A stretch of DNA of 6,563 bases. Origin: Sulfurivirga caldicuralii (GTDB taxonomy: Bacteria > Pseudomonadota > Gammaproteobacteria > Thiomicrospirales > Thiomicrospiraceae). Under the pieces are notes generated by a model, which ran no database searches, was not told where the DNA came from, and was given only the letters and a program-made list of their open reading frames with translations. The translations under genes were made by a program, and so were the position numbers. Each line of letters opens with the position of its first letter. Positions within the stretch are counted from its first letter, which is position 1. The DNA lies in the NCBI GenBank assembly GCA_015661715.1, contig DQVN01000035.1:1-6563 (forward strand), in the 5' to 3' direction. Shown here one piece after another: positions 1 to 6,383 of this stretch.

Positions 1-890
1 CCACCCTGGCTGAGCTGACCGCCTGGCGCCATCGGCTGAAACGGCGCAAACTGGCCGGCACGCAGCAGCTCATCAGCCAGATGGGCGGGCAGGTGCGCAC
101 ACCACGCAAGGGTCGGGGCATGGAATTTGCCGAGGTGCGCCCCTATCAGCCGGGCGATGAGGTGCGCCACATGGACTGGAAAGTCACCGCCCGCACCCTT
201 AAACCCCACACTAAGGTATTCACCGAAGCCCACGAGCGCCCCACCATATTGCTGGTGGATCAGACCGCAGCCACCTTCTTTGCCAGCCAGGTGCAGCTCA
301 AGGCCTCACTGGTGCTGCATCTGGCCGCCATTTTGGGCTGGACGGTGTTGCAACAACAGGATCGCATCGGCGCCCTCATCTTCAACGACCACACCCACCA
401 CTGGATTCCGCCGCAGCGCGCCGAGACTAACCTGATGCGCATTTTTCATCAGGCGCTGCAGGTTCATCACCGCCTGAAACAGCCCGGCAGTCTCAATCCC
501 ACCACCTGGCAGGCCGCACTGCGGGAGTGTGGTAGGCTGGTAAAACCGGGCAGCAAACTCCTGCTCCTGGGCGATCTGCGCGCCTTGTACAACCACGCTT
601 TGGAGCAGATCGCTCAACTGCGTCGGCATCAGGATATTATCGCCCTCAATGTGTTCGACCCCCTGGAGGCGCAGTTGCCCGCCATCGGCAGCGTACGGAT
701 ACAGAAGCAGGCTCAGATCCTCACCCTCGACACCCATGATCCCGCTACCCGTGAAGCCTATGCCAAAGCCTTTATCCGCCAGTGGCAACCTGTTCGCCGC
801 CACCTGCTGGGATTTAAAATACCGGTATTCAGCCTGAGCACCGGCGCTGATCCATTGGAACAACTGCAACAGGATGGCATTGTGCAATGA
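1..890 (+). CDS. DUF58 domain-containing protein of a moxR-bat operon (5'-partial)
   Basis: The frame is open from base 3 with no start needed, giving 295 residues before the TGA at 888-890, so the true start is left of the window; the ATG at 81 lies in the middle of the conserved region and is not the start. The DUF58 signature is clear: RGMEFAEVRPY at about residues 39-49, then PGDEVRHMDWKVTART and the E-x-x-x-x-ILLVD segment ending at D86. This matches the usual pattern of (R)GxGxEFxxxRxYxxGDxxRxxDWxxxAR. The rest resembles a von Willebrand A fold, but the first metal-site motif is degenerate (D86-Q-T-A-A instead of DxSxS). No membrane segment is visible, so it is probably cytoplasmic. DUF58 proteins are habitually encoded next to MoxR AAA+ ATPases and VWA proteins and are thought to act with them; their reaction is unknown. 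It overlaps the next gene by 4 bases (ATGA). Confidence 0.5.
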   Translation, partial: TLAELTAWRHRLKRRKLAGTQQLISQMGGQVRTPRKGRGMEFAEVRPYQPGDEVRHMDWKVTARTLKPHTKVFTEAHERPTILLVDQTAATFFASQVQLKASLVLHLAAILGWTVLQQQDRIGALIFNDHTHHWIPPQRAETNLMRIFHQALQVHHRLKQPGSLNPTTWQAALRECGRLVKPGSKLLLLGDLRALYNHALEQIAQLRRHQDIIALNVFDPLEAQLPAIGSVRIQKQAQILTLDTHDPATREAYAKAFIRQWQPVRRHLLGFKIPVFSLSTGADPLEQLQQDGIVQ

Positions 891-1348
891 AACTGCCCCA
901 TGACCTGATCCCTCCACCACCGGTTGGCTGGTGGCCATTGGCAGAGGTATGGTGGTTTCTTATTGTCGGCGCCATCGGTTTTGTCACCTGGCTTTTGTGG
1001 TTTCTCTGGCGCAACTGGCATCTGGACGCCTATCGCCGCGAAGCGCAAAAACGGCTGGCGGCCATTGAATCCCTATGGCGCAACGGCAAGCTGGACAATC
1101 CCATTGAGCCCGTTAACGCCTTACTCAAACAGGTGGCGGTCACCGCCTACACCCCGGAACAGCGCGGTAATATGACCCCTGAGCAATGGGCTGCCTTTCT
1201 GCGCCGCAGCGCCGTGCGGGTTCAAGCCCCCGAAGACCTGGAGGAGATAATCCGCCTGGCCTATGTTAAACATGTTTCACATGAAACAGCGCGCATTGAC
1301 AGGTTCATCCGCTTCGCGCACCAATGGATCAGGAGACACCATCAATGA
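887..1348 (+). CDS. DUF4381 family single-pass membrane protein
   Basis: A 153-residue protein. The N-terminus has a short proline stretch (LIPPPPVGWWP, residues 7-17) followed by one strongly hydrophobic, Trp-rich segment at about residues 20-42, then a basic, helical stretch (RNWHLDAYRREAQKRL) and a C-terminal domain ending in WIRRHHQ. This layout, the length, and the position between DUF58 and BatA are typical of DUF4381 proteins. The positive charges after the segment suggest the C-terminal domain is cytoplasmic. Function is unknown; by context it belongs to the Bat membrane complex and may tether DUF58 or MoxR to the membrane VWA proteins (inference). The start ATG overlaps the DUF58 stop (ATGA, 887-890), with a weak AGGA at 871-874, so translation is probably coupled. 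A parS-like palindrome lies in its 3' part (1273-1288), coding for the residues HVSHET region, which is not a recognisable family motif. Confidence 0.5.
   Translation: MKLPHDLIPPPPVGWWPLAEVWWFLIVGAIGFVTWLLWFLWRNWHLDAYRREAQKRLAAIESLWRNGKLDNPIEPVNALLKQVAVTAYTPEQRGNMTPEQWAAFLRRSAVRVQAPEDLEEIIRLAYVKHVSHETARIDRFIRFAHQWIRRHHQ
1273..1288. promoter_or_regulatory. parS: parS-like ParB-binding palindrome
   Basis: The 16 bases TGTTTCACATGAAACA match the classical chromosomal parS consensus TGTTTCACGTGAAACA at 15 of 16 positions; the only difference is G to A at 1281 in the central dinucleotide. The two 7-base arms (1273-1279 and 1282-1288) are perfect inverted repeats. Chromosomal parS sites are known to sit inside coding sequences, as this one does. 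With uniform base use, a hit with at most one mismatch is expected about 7.5e-5 times in a window this long (49 allowed 16-mers out of 4^16, about 6548 positions). I see no second copy, no parA/parB and no origin features in the window, so ParB binding is inferred from the sequence match alone. Confidence 0.5.
1331..1336 (+). promoter_or_regulatory. Ribosome binding site that sets the BatA start
   Basis: AGGAGA lies 8 bases before the ATG at 1345. An in-frame ATG at 1324 lies upstream of this site and has no comparable Shine-Dalgarno sequence, so the downstream ATG, which overlaps the DUF4381 stop as ATGA, is preferred. Confidence 0.5.
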
Positions 1349-2322
1349 GTGAGTGGCTGAGCCTGTTGCACCAACTGGATCTGCTGTGGCCCTGGTGGCT
1401 CGCCCTCTTGCCTTTGCCCTGGCTGGTGCGCCAGTTGCTGCCGCCTGCGCCGGAGGAGCCGCCGCTTTTGGCGCCCACCCTGTTCGATACGGCGAAACAG
1501 AGCGTGAGAGGGAATCAACTGATGCGCAAAGTGGCCAAACACCCCATCCCTCTGTGGGCATGGCTGCTGTGGGCCCTGGTGGTGCTGGCCGCCATGCGAC
1601 CCGTGTGGTATCTCACCCCCACCCCTTTAATCCAGCAGGGTAAGGATATAATGCTGGCGGTGGATCTGTCCGGCTCCATGGAAAAACCCGACATGCGCCT
1701 GCACGGGCAAGCGGCTGACCGCCTCAGTGTGGTCAAGGAGGTGGTGCAGGATTTTATCCAGTCAAGAGAAAACGACCGTTTGGGGTTGGTGGTTTTCGGC
1801 TCCCGGGCATTTGTCATCAGTCCCCTCACTTACGATCTGAACAGTGTCAAAACACAACTTCAGGAAGCGCAGATTGGCATGGCCGGCGATAATACAGCCA
1901 TCGGCGATGCCATTGGCTTGACCATTAAACACCTACAGCAGGCGGGTAAACAGAAAGGCGTGCTAATTCTGCTGACCGACGGTGCCAATACCGATGGCGT
2001 GGTGCAACCGCTGGAAGCGGCAGCCCAGGCGAAACGCTTCGGCCTGAAGATCTACACCATCGCCATTGGTCGCAGCAGCGGCCGGGGTGGCGGCTACGAC
2101 TATGATGAGGCCACCCTCAAGCGCATTGCCGAAATCACCGGCGGCCAGTTCTATCTGGCACGCAATCCCCAGCAGTTGGCGGAAATTTACGAGGCGATCA
2201 ACCGGCTGGAACAAACCCCCTATGCCGTACACAGCTATCGCGCGCACACGGAACTATTTGTCTGGCCCTTAGGCGCCGTTCTGCTGATCAGCCTGACCCT
2301 TGCCCTCCGGAGGCGGAAATAA
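1345..2322 (+). CDS. batA: BatA-like VWA domain membrane protein
   Basis: With the ATG at 1345 the protein has 325 residues, near the usual BatA size. Hydrophobic segments lie at about 10-31 and 69-88, followed by a VWA domain (about 100-290) and a final membrane segment (about 303-320) ending in RRRK. The metal-ion-dependent adhesion site is complete: D107-L-S-G-S111, T184 in GDNTAIGDAI, and D212 in LLTDGANTDG. Basic residues after the first and last segments put the VWA domain in the periplasm by the positive-inside rule. BatA-family proteins are VWA partners of MoxR ATPases; they were named from an aerotolerance phenotype in Bacteroides, but a general role in envelope protein assembly or stress resistance is equally plausible. 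The gene overlaps its neighbours at both ends (ATGA at 1345-1348; TAATG at 2320-2324), as expected in one operon. Family assignment is firm; the A label rests on gene order and the C-terminal membrane anchor. Confidence 0.5.
   Translation: MSEWLSLLHQLDLLWPWWLALLPLPWLVRQLLPPAPEEPPLLAPTLFDTAKQSVRGNQLMRKVAKHPIPLWAWLLWALVVLAAMRPVWYLTPTPLIQQGKDIMLAVDLSGSMEKPDMRLHGQAADRLSVVKEVVQDFIQSRENDRLGLVVFGSRAFVISPLTYDLNSVKTQLQEAQIGMAGDNTAIGDAIGLTIKHLQQAGKQKGVLILLTDGANTDGVVQPLEAAAQAKRFGLKIYTIAIGRSSGRGGGYDYDEATLKRIAEITGGQFYLARNPQQLAEIYEAINRLEQTPYAVHSYRAHTELFVWPLGAVLLISLTLALRRRK
2309..2313 (+). promoter_or_regulatory. Ribosome binding site of the BatB/C gene
   Basis: GGAGG inside the last codons of batA, 8 bases before the ATG at 2322. 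It supports that start, which shares one base with the batA stop (TAATG). Confidence 0.5.
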
Positions 2323-4151
2323 TGGACCTGTCCGCTTTTCATTTTCTGCGCCCCGCCTGGTTGTTGGCCGTGCTGCCAGCCTTATGGCTGTGGTGGCGGC
2401 TGCTCAAGCGTCAACACCCCCTCGGCAACTGGGCTCAGGTAATGGAAGGGCGCTTTGCCCGGCTGTTTATAGCGGATCAGCAACCGCCGCAACGCTGGCC
2501 CATCCATGGCCTCTTAGCCCTGTGGATCATCAGCGCCCTGGCCCTGGCCGGCCCCACCTGGATACAGAAACCCATTCCCGCCCACAAAGTGCGCACCGGC
2601 GTGGTCATCGTCTTTGACCTGAGCCTCTCCATGCTGGCGCAGGATATCAAGCCCTCGCGCCTGCAACGGGCCCGCTATAAAGTGGAAGACCTGATCAAAC
2701 GCCATCCGGAGCAACGCTTCGGTCTGGTGGCCTATGCCGGTTCCGCCCATGTGATCACCCCGCTGGCGGAAGACAGCGCCACCCTGCTCAAACTGCTTCC
2801 CAGCCTCAACCCCATGATCATGCCCAAATTGGGCAGCCGCCCGGATTTAGGCATGGAGGCCGCCCACCGCCTGTTTCAAGGTGCCCAGGTGCAGCAGGGG
2901 CACATTATCTGGATCACCGATGATTTAGACCATCAAGACGCGCTCGAACGCTTTTTCAGCCAACATGGCTATACGCTGGCCATTCTGGCGGTTGGCACAA
3001 CGCAAGGCGCCCCCATCCCCCTGCCCAATGGTGACCACCTGAAAGATAAAAATGGCCACACCATTTTCGCCCGCCTGAACTGGGATGCATTGAAATCCTT
3101 CGCTCAAAACCTTAATGCGACCCTGACCCCCATTACCCTGGATGATACCGACATTGAACGGCTAACGCCCCCTTTTGCCGCCGCCCAAGTGGATGATCAA
3201 GGCCATCCGGTGACCCAATGGCAGGATATGGGGCCCTATCTGGTGGTGTTGATCGCCCTCTTGGGTGTCTTCGTCTTCCGTCGGGGCTGGGTTTTTGTCC
3301 TTTTACCCGTCCTGCTGCTGCCCGCGCCCCCTTCTGTCCAGGCCGAAGAAAAAACCCTCAGCGACTGGCGTGATCTGTTCCGCACCCCCGACCAGCAAGG
3401 CTATATCCAGTGGCAACAGCAGCACTATGGCCGCGCCTGCGATCTGTTTGAAAACCTTGCATGGAAAGGGATCGCCTGCGCCAAAGCAGGGCGCACACAA
3501 GCAGCCCTCCGCGCCCTGGAGAAAATACAAGACAAAAGCGCCCGCGATTGGTACAACCTGGGCACGCTGCTAGCTCAGCAGGGCCAGCTCAAAGCCGCAG
3601 AAAAAGCGCTGCAACAGGCCCTGCAACAACAGCCGAACTTTCCTCAAGCCCGGGACAATCTCCATTGGGTGCGCCAACAACTGAATCAGCGCCAAACGCC
3701 ACCTGCAACCATCCAGCCAAAAGAAGCATCCCGCCCCCCCACAGCCCAACAACTTCCCCAAGCGGCGACCCAGACGGAAAAAGAGCAAACTGTGGCGCAA
3801 AATTCACAAAAAACCGCCAAAATGGGCCAAAAAGCGGAAAAACCGCCAAAATCTCAGCAAAATCCCAGTCAAAACAGGGCGGCAAAATCGGCCGCGCAAA
3901 AAAACAGGGGGACCCCTATGGAATCGACCCCCTCTTTATCCATGGATAGCGTAACGACACAGACCAAACCGGCAATGAATGCTGCCGGGTCAGAAGGCCA
4001 ACAGGCACCGCGCATTGCACCAGCGGAACAAAAGGTACCACAAAACTGGCTGCAACTGATTCCGGACAACCCGGGGCTGTTTCTCCAGCGCAAGTTTGAA
4101 TATCAACTGCAGCAACAGCCACAACAGCGTCAGGAGGACAAGACATGGTGA
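2322..4151 (+). CDS. batB: BatB/BatC fusion: VWA plus TPR membrane protein
   Basis: A 609-residue protein. Order of parts: membrane segments at about 12-27 and 62-80; VWA domain at about 93-285; two close hydrophobic segments at about 306-322 and 325-341, the second ending in a signal-peptidase-like VQA-EE; a TPR region at about 350-453, with the clearest repeat at 407-440 (ARDWYNLGTLLAQQGQLKAA); a Gln/Lys/Pro-rich disordered linker at about 456-573; and a short conserved tail NWLQLIPDNPG...RKFEY (575-594) typical of TPR-containing BatB proteins. The MIDAS has D99-L-S-L-S103 and D200, but the position of the conserved Thr reads GSRPD (P174). Topology by basic residues places both the VWA and TPR regions in the periplasm. 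In some bacteria batB and batC are separate genes; here they are one chain. The TPR part probably binds protein partners, perhaps BatD or clients (inference). The stop overlaps batD by 7 bases. Confidence 0.5.
   Translation: MDLSAFHFLRPAWLLAVLPALWLWWRLLKRQHPLGNWAQVMEGRFARLFIADQQPPQRWPIHGLLALWIISALALAGPTWIQKPIPAHKVRTGVVIVFDLSLSMLAQDIKPSRLQRARYKVEDLIKRHPEQRFGLVAYAGSAHVITPLAEDSATLLKLLPSLNPMIMPKLGSRPDLGMEAAHRLFQGAQVQQGHIIWITDDLDHQDALERFFSQHGYTLAILAVGTTQGAPIPLPNGDHLKDKNGHTIFARLNWDALKSFAQNLNATLTPITLDDTDIERLTPPFAAAQVDDQGHPVTQWQDMGPYLVVLIALLGVFVFRRGWVFVLLPVLLLPAPPSVQAEEKTLSDWRDLFRTPDQQGYIQWQQQHYGRACDLFENLAWKGIACAKAGRTQAALRALEKIQDKSARDWYNLGTLLAQQGQLKAAEKALQQALQQQPNFPQARDNLHWVRQQLNQRQTPPATIQPKEASRPPTAQQLPQAATQTEKEQTVAQNSQKTAKMGQKAEKPPKSQQNPSQNRAAKSAAQKNRGTPMESTPSLSMDSVTTQTKPAMNAAGSEGQQAPRIAPAEQKVPQNWLQLIPDNPGLFLQRKFEYQLQQQPQQRQEDKTW
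3809..3852 (+). repeat. A-rich direct repeat in the BatB/C linker
   Basis: The 15-mer AAAAACCGCCAAAAT occurs at 3809-3823 and again at 3838-3852. The copies are 29 bases apart, so they are read in different frames (KTAKM in one, KPPKS in the other). They lie in an A-rich stretch (about 3775-3910) that codes for the Gln/Lys-rich linker. Confidence 0.5.
4132..4137 (+). promoter_or_regulatory. Strong ribosome binding site of batD
   Basis: A full AGGAGG, 7 bases before the ATG at 4145 and inside the end of the upstream gene. It fixes the batD start and the 7-base overlap. Confidence 0.5.
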
Positions 4152-5713
4152 GAACCCTCAGCACCCTGTCCCTGATGCTGGCGGTGATCAGTGCCCATGC
4201 GGCCAGCCTGGAGACACACATTGACCGCCATCAGGTGGAAATGGGCGACATACTTACCCTGACATTAACCCTGAAAGGAATGGATGTGGCCCAACCTGCC
4301 CCTAAAGCGGATTTCACCCCGCTGGAAAAGCACTTCCACATTCTGGGCCAACAGCGCAACACCCAATTGATGATGAACAATGGCCAGGTGAACAAATTCG
4401 AACAATGGCAGGTGCAATTGGCCCCCCGTCACCCCGGCCGGATCACACTGCCCGCCATCACCTTAGGCGCCTATCAGAGTGAACCCATTGCCATAGAGGT
4501 TAAACCCGCGCCGAGCCAACTTGAACGCGCGCCCGAATTTTTTATCTACAATCAGGTGGACACCCCCCAACCCTATGTGCAACAACAGGTGCACTATCAG
4601 GTGCGCCTCTACTACCAGGGTGAACTGATCAACGGCGCCATGGCGCCCCCCGCCTTAGCCGATGCACAAATCATGCGCTTGGATGAGCAGAATATCTTTC
4701 ACAAGCAGCTCAATGGCACGCGCTACACCGTATTTGAGTGGAACTACGCCCTGTTTCCCCAGCGCAGCGGCCGCCTCACCCTATCGCCTCAAGGCTTTAG
4801 CGGCCAGCTCTACCTGAAGCAAAAACTGAAACAGATCAGCGGCAAAACCCCACCCATTACCCTCCAGGTAAAACCCATTCCCGCCACCTGGCCCAACGGC
4901 TATGACTGGCTGCCCAGCACCCGGGTTACCCTGACAGCACGCTGGAACGGCCCGCAACAGCCGAAAACGGGCGACAGCTTCACCCTGACGCTGACGCTAA
5001 CCGCTGCGGGCGTGCGCGGCGAACAACTACCCCAGATCAAACTGCCCCAATTGCCGGGGGTGCGCATCTATACTGAACCGGAAACCAGCAATACCCAGCG
5101 CAGCGCCACCGGCTTAACCGGCAGCAAAACCTACCGCTGGACGTTGCTCTTGACCCAACCGGGCCCACTGAGCCTGCCCTCTATTCGTATCCCTTGGTGG
5201 GATGTGCACCACGATCGCCTGCGCTGGCAAGCAACCACGGCGAAAACCCTTGAAGTCGCCGGCAGCGAAACATCCTCTTCCCTTGAGGCCATCAGTGCCA
5301 CCACAACGGATGCCCGCCAAACCACTCAACCCCTATGGCCCTGGCAATTGGCCACAGCACTCTTAGCGCTTGTCAGCCTAATATTGGCCTTCTGGCTATG
5401 GCGCGTAAAACATCGCCCCGAACCGAGAACCAACCCACCCGCCGCGGGCAAAAACCTGCGCCAATCTGACGATCTCTGCCAAATGCCCCTGGCGGCGTTT
5501 TATCAGGCTCTGTTAAAACACCCTGCCGCCACAGATCAAATTCTGCTTTTCTTACGCCAACAACTGCAAACCGCCCTTTTCCACGACGAAGACCTGCACC
5601 AGGCGGAACAAATCCGGCAAAGACTGTGTCGACAGCTCAAAAAAAGCGCTGGTTTGAATAAAATGGATCCCACCGCAAAGGAAAAGAAAAAATTAAAATC
5701 CATCTATCCATAA
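4145..5713 (+). CDS. batD: BatD-like periplasmic membrane-anchored protein
   Basis: A 522-residue protein with a clear signal peptide (hydrophobic core at about 4-16, likely cleavage after AHA at residue 19). The long middle part (20 to about 375) is rich in beta-strand patterns, with TLTLTLKG near 37-44 and a similar SFTLTLTLTAAG segment near 278-289, as in the repeated Ig-like domains of BatD proteins. One membrane helix follows at about 400-420 (ATALLALVSLILAFWLW), then a basic cytoplasmic tail. Family knowledge: BatD ('oxygen tolerance' family) is almost always next to BatA/BatB, and its biochemical role is unknown. Here it probably forms the periplasmic arm of the complex, contacting the VWA and TPR domains (inference). 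The last 24 residues are Lys-rich (KKSAGLNKMDPTAKEKKKLK...), and the DNA there is more A-rich than the rest of the gene. The start is fixed by AGGAGG at 4132-4137. Confidence 0.5.
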   Translation: MVRTLSTLSLMLAVISAHAASLETHIDRHQVEMGDILTLTLTLKGMDVAQPAPKADFTPLEKHFHILGQQRNTQLMMNNGQVNKFEQWQVQLAPRHPGRITLPAITLGAYQSEPIAIEVKPAPSQLERAPEFFIYNQVDTPQPYVQQQVHYQVRLYYQGELINGAMAPPALADAQIMRLDEQNIFHKQLNGTRYTVFEWNYALFPQRSGRLTLSPQGFSGQLYLKQKLKQISGKTPPITLQVKPIPATWPNGYDWLPSTRVTLTARWNGPQQPKTGDSFTLTLTLTAAGVRGEQLPQIKLPQLPGVRIYTEPETSNTQRSATGLTGSKTYRWTLLLTQPGPLSLPSIRIPWWDVHHDRLRWQATTAKTLEVAGSETSSSLEAISATTTDARQTTQPLWPWQLATALLALVSLILAFWLWRVKHRPEPRTNPPAAGKNLRQSDDLCQMPLAAFYQALLKHPAATDQILLFLRQQLQTALFHDEDLHQAEQIRQRLCRQLKKSAGLNKMDPTAKEKKKLKSIYP

Positions 5714-5717
5714 GGAG
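5712..5717 (+). promoter_or_regulatory. Ribosome binding site overlapping the batD stop
   Basis: AAGGAG overlaps the batD TAA (5711-5713). It touches the ATG at 5718 with no spacing, but is 6 bases from the ATG at 5724. The second ATG is therefore the likely start of the beta-barrel gene, and its N-terminus MKNTLML is a better signal-peptide start. Confidence 0.5.
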
Positions 5718-5723
5718 ATGCGA

Positions 5724-6383
5724 ATGAAAAATACCCTGATGCTTTCCGCCCTGATCGGCGCAGGTGTACTGGCCAGCACACCGGCCGCGGCTCAAATCGG
5801 CGTTGGCGTGGTTGGCGGTACAAACGGCTTGGGTCTTTATGTGGGCACACCGGTCAGTGATCGGATCAATGTCAGAATCCAGGGCAGTAAATGGACCATT
5901 TCGGAGAGCAAAAAAATTGACGATATTAATTATGATGTGGATCTGGATATCGGTGCCATAGGTGCCTATCTGGACTTTCACCCTTTCAGTAATAACTTCC
6001 GCATCAGCGCCGGTATCAGCAAAAGCCTGCATGAGCTGAATATTGAAAACAAACCTGTCGCCAGCGCATCCTTCTCAATTGGTGATACTCCCATCACCGG
6101 TAGCGTTCAAGCCGGAGAAATCCGTGGCAAAGCGGACTTTAATTTCGCCCCCTATGTGGGCATCGGCTGGGGCAATATAACCCATATAGGTTGGGGCGTA
6201 CGCTTTGACCTGGGCGCCCATTTCCTCGGCAGAGCTGATGTGGACTATACCCTTAGCAACCGCTTAAAAACCGCTTTCAGTGTTACCGAAGCGGACATAA
6301 ACAAAGAAGAACAACGGGCGGAAGACGACATTGGAGAGCTGATCTATCCGGAAGTCTCCCTGTCCATTCACTACGGTTGGTAA
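5724..6383 (+). CDS. Putative outer-membrane beta-barrel protein
   Basis: With the ATG at 5724 the protein has 219 residues. It opens with a clear signal peptide (MKNTLMLSALIGAGVLASTP, then AAA and Q24; cleavage probably after A23). The mature part shows alternating hydrophobic/polar strands rich in Gly and aromatic residues, for example GVGVVGGTNGLGLYVGTP, DIGAIGAYLDFHPF, FRISAGISKS, FAPYVGIGWGN and GWGVRFDLGAHFLG, and ends in SLSIHYGW with an aromatic last residue, the usual barrel-assembly signal. Size suggests a small barrel of about eight strands. The segment YLDFHPF...FRISAGI followed by APYVGIGWGN is familiar from uncharacterised proteobacterial outer-membrane proteins; I cannot tie it to OmpW or OmpA with confidence and assign no substrate. 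Only 10 bases separate it from batD and no promoter is obvious, so it is probably co-transcribed with the bat genes. Its 3' end lies 35 bases from an IS terminus. Confidence 0.5.
   Translation: MKNTLMLSALIGAGVLASTPAAAQIGVGVVGGTNGLGLYVGTPVSDRINVRIQGSKWTISESKKIDDINYDVDLDIGAIGAYLDFHPFSNNFRISAGISKSLHELNIENKPVASASFSIGDTPITGSVQAGEIRGKADFNFAPYVGIGWGNITHIGWGVRFDLGAHFLGRADVDYTLSNRLKTAFSVTEADINKEEQRAEDDIGELIYPEVSLSIHYGW

Noticed and set aside
81..83. ATG at 81 as the start of the DUF58 gene
   Set aside because: The frame is open to the window edge and upstream residues (TLAELTAWRHRLKRRKLAG) fit the normal N-terminal part of DUF58 proteins.
251..258. GCTGGTGG (E. coli Chi octamer), also at 927-934
   Set aside because: Chi is species-specific and nothing indicates an enterobacterium; the octamers arise from common Leu-Val and Trp codons here.
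306..938. Long antisense open frame of 210 codons opposite the DUF58 gene
   Set aside because: It mirrors a clear DUF58 coding frame, has no recognisable domain or convincing ribosome binding site, and is typical of antisense frames in GC-rich genes.
1752..1760. DnaA-box-like TTATCC motifs (also near 3936) as support for an origin beside the parS-like site
   Set aside because: They match only the core of TTATCCACA, are scattered in coding sequence and do not cluster; no origin is supported.
3461..3949. 162-codon + strand frame inside the BatB/C gene
   Set aside because: Out-of-frame shadow of the TPR/linker region; low-complexity Ser/Pro/Lys composition and no family resemblance.
5694..5699. 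TAAAAT as a -10 box for the barrel gene
   Set aside because: No -35-like hexamer at 16-18 bases upstream (CACCGC region), and the stretch is simply A-rich coding sequence of batD.
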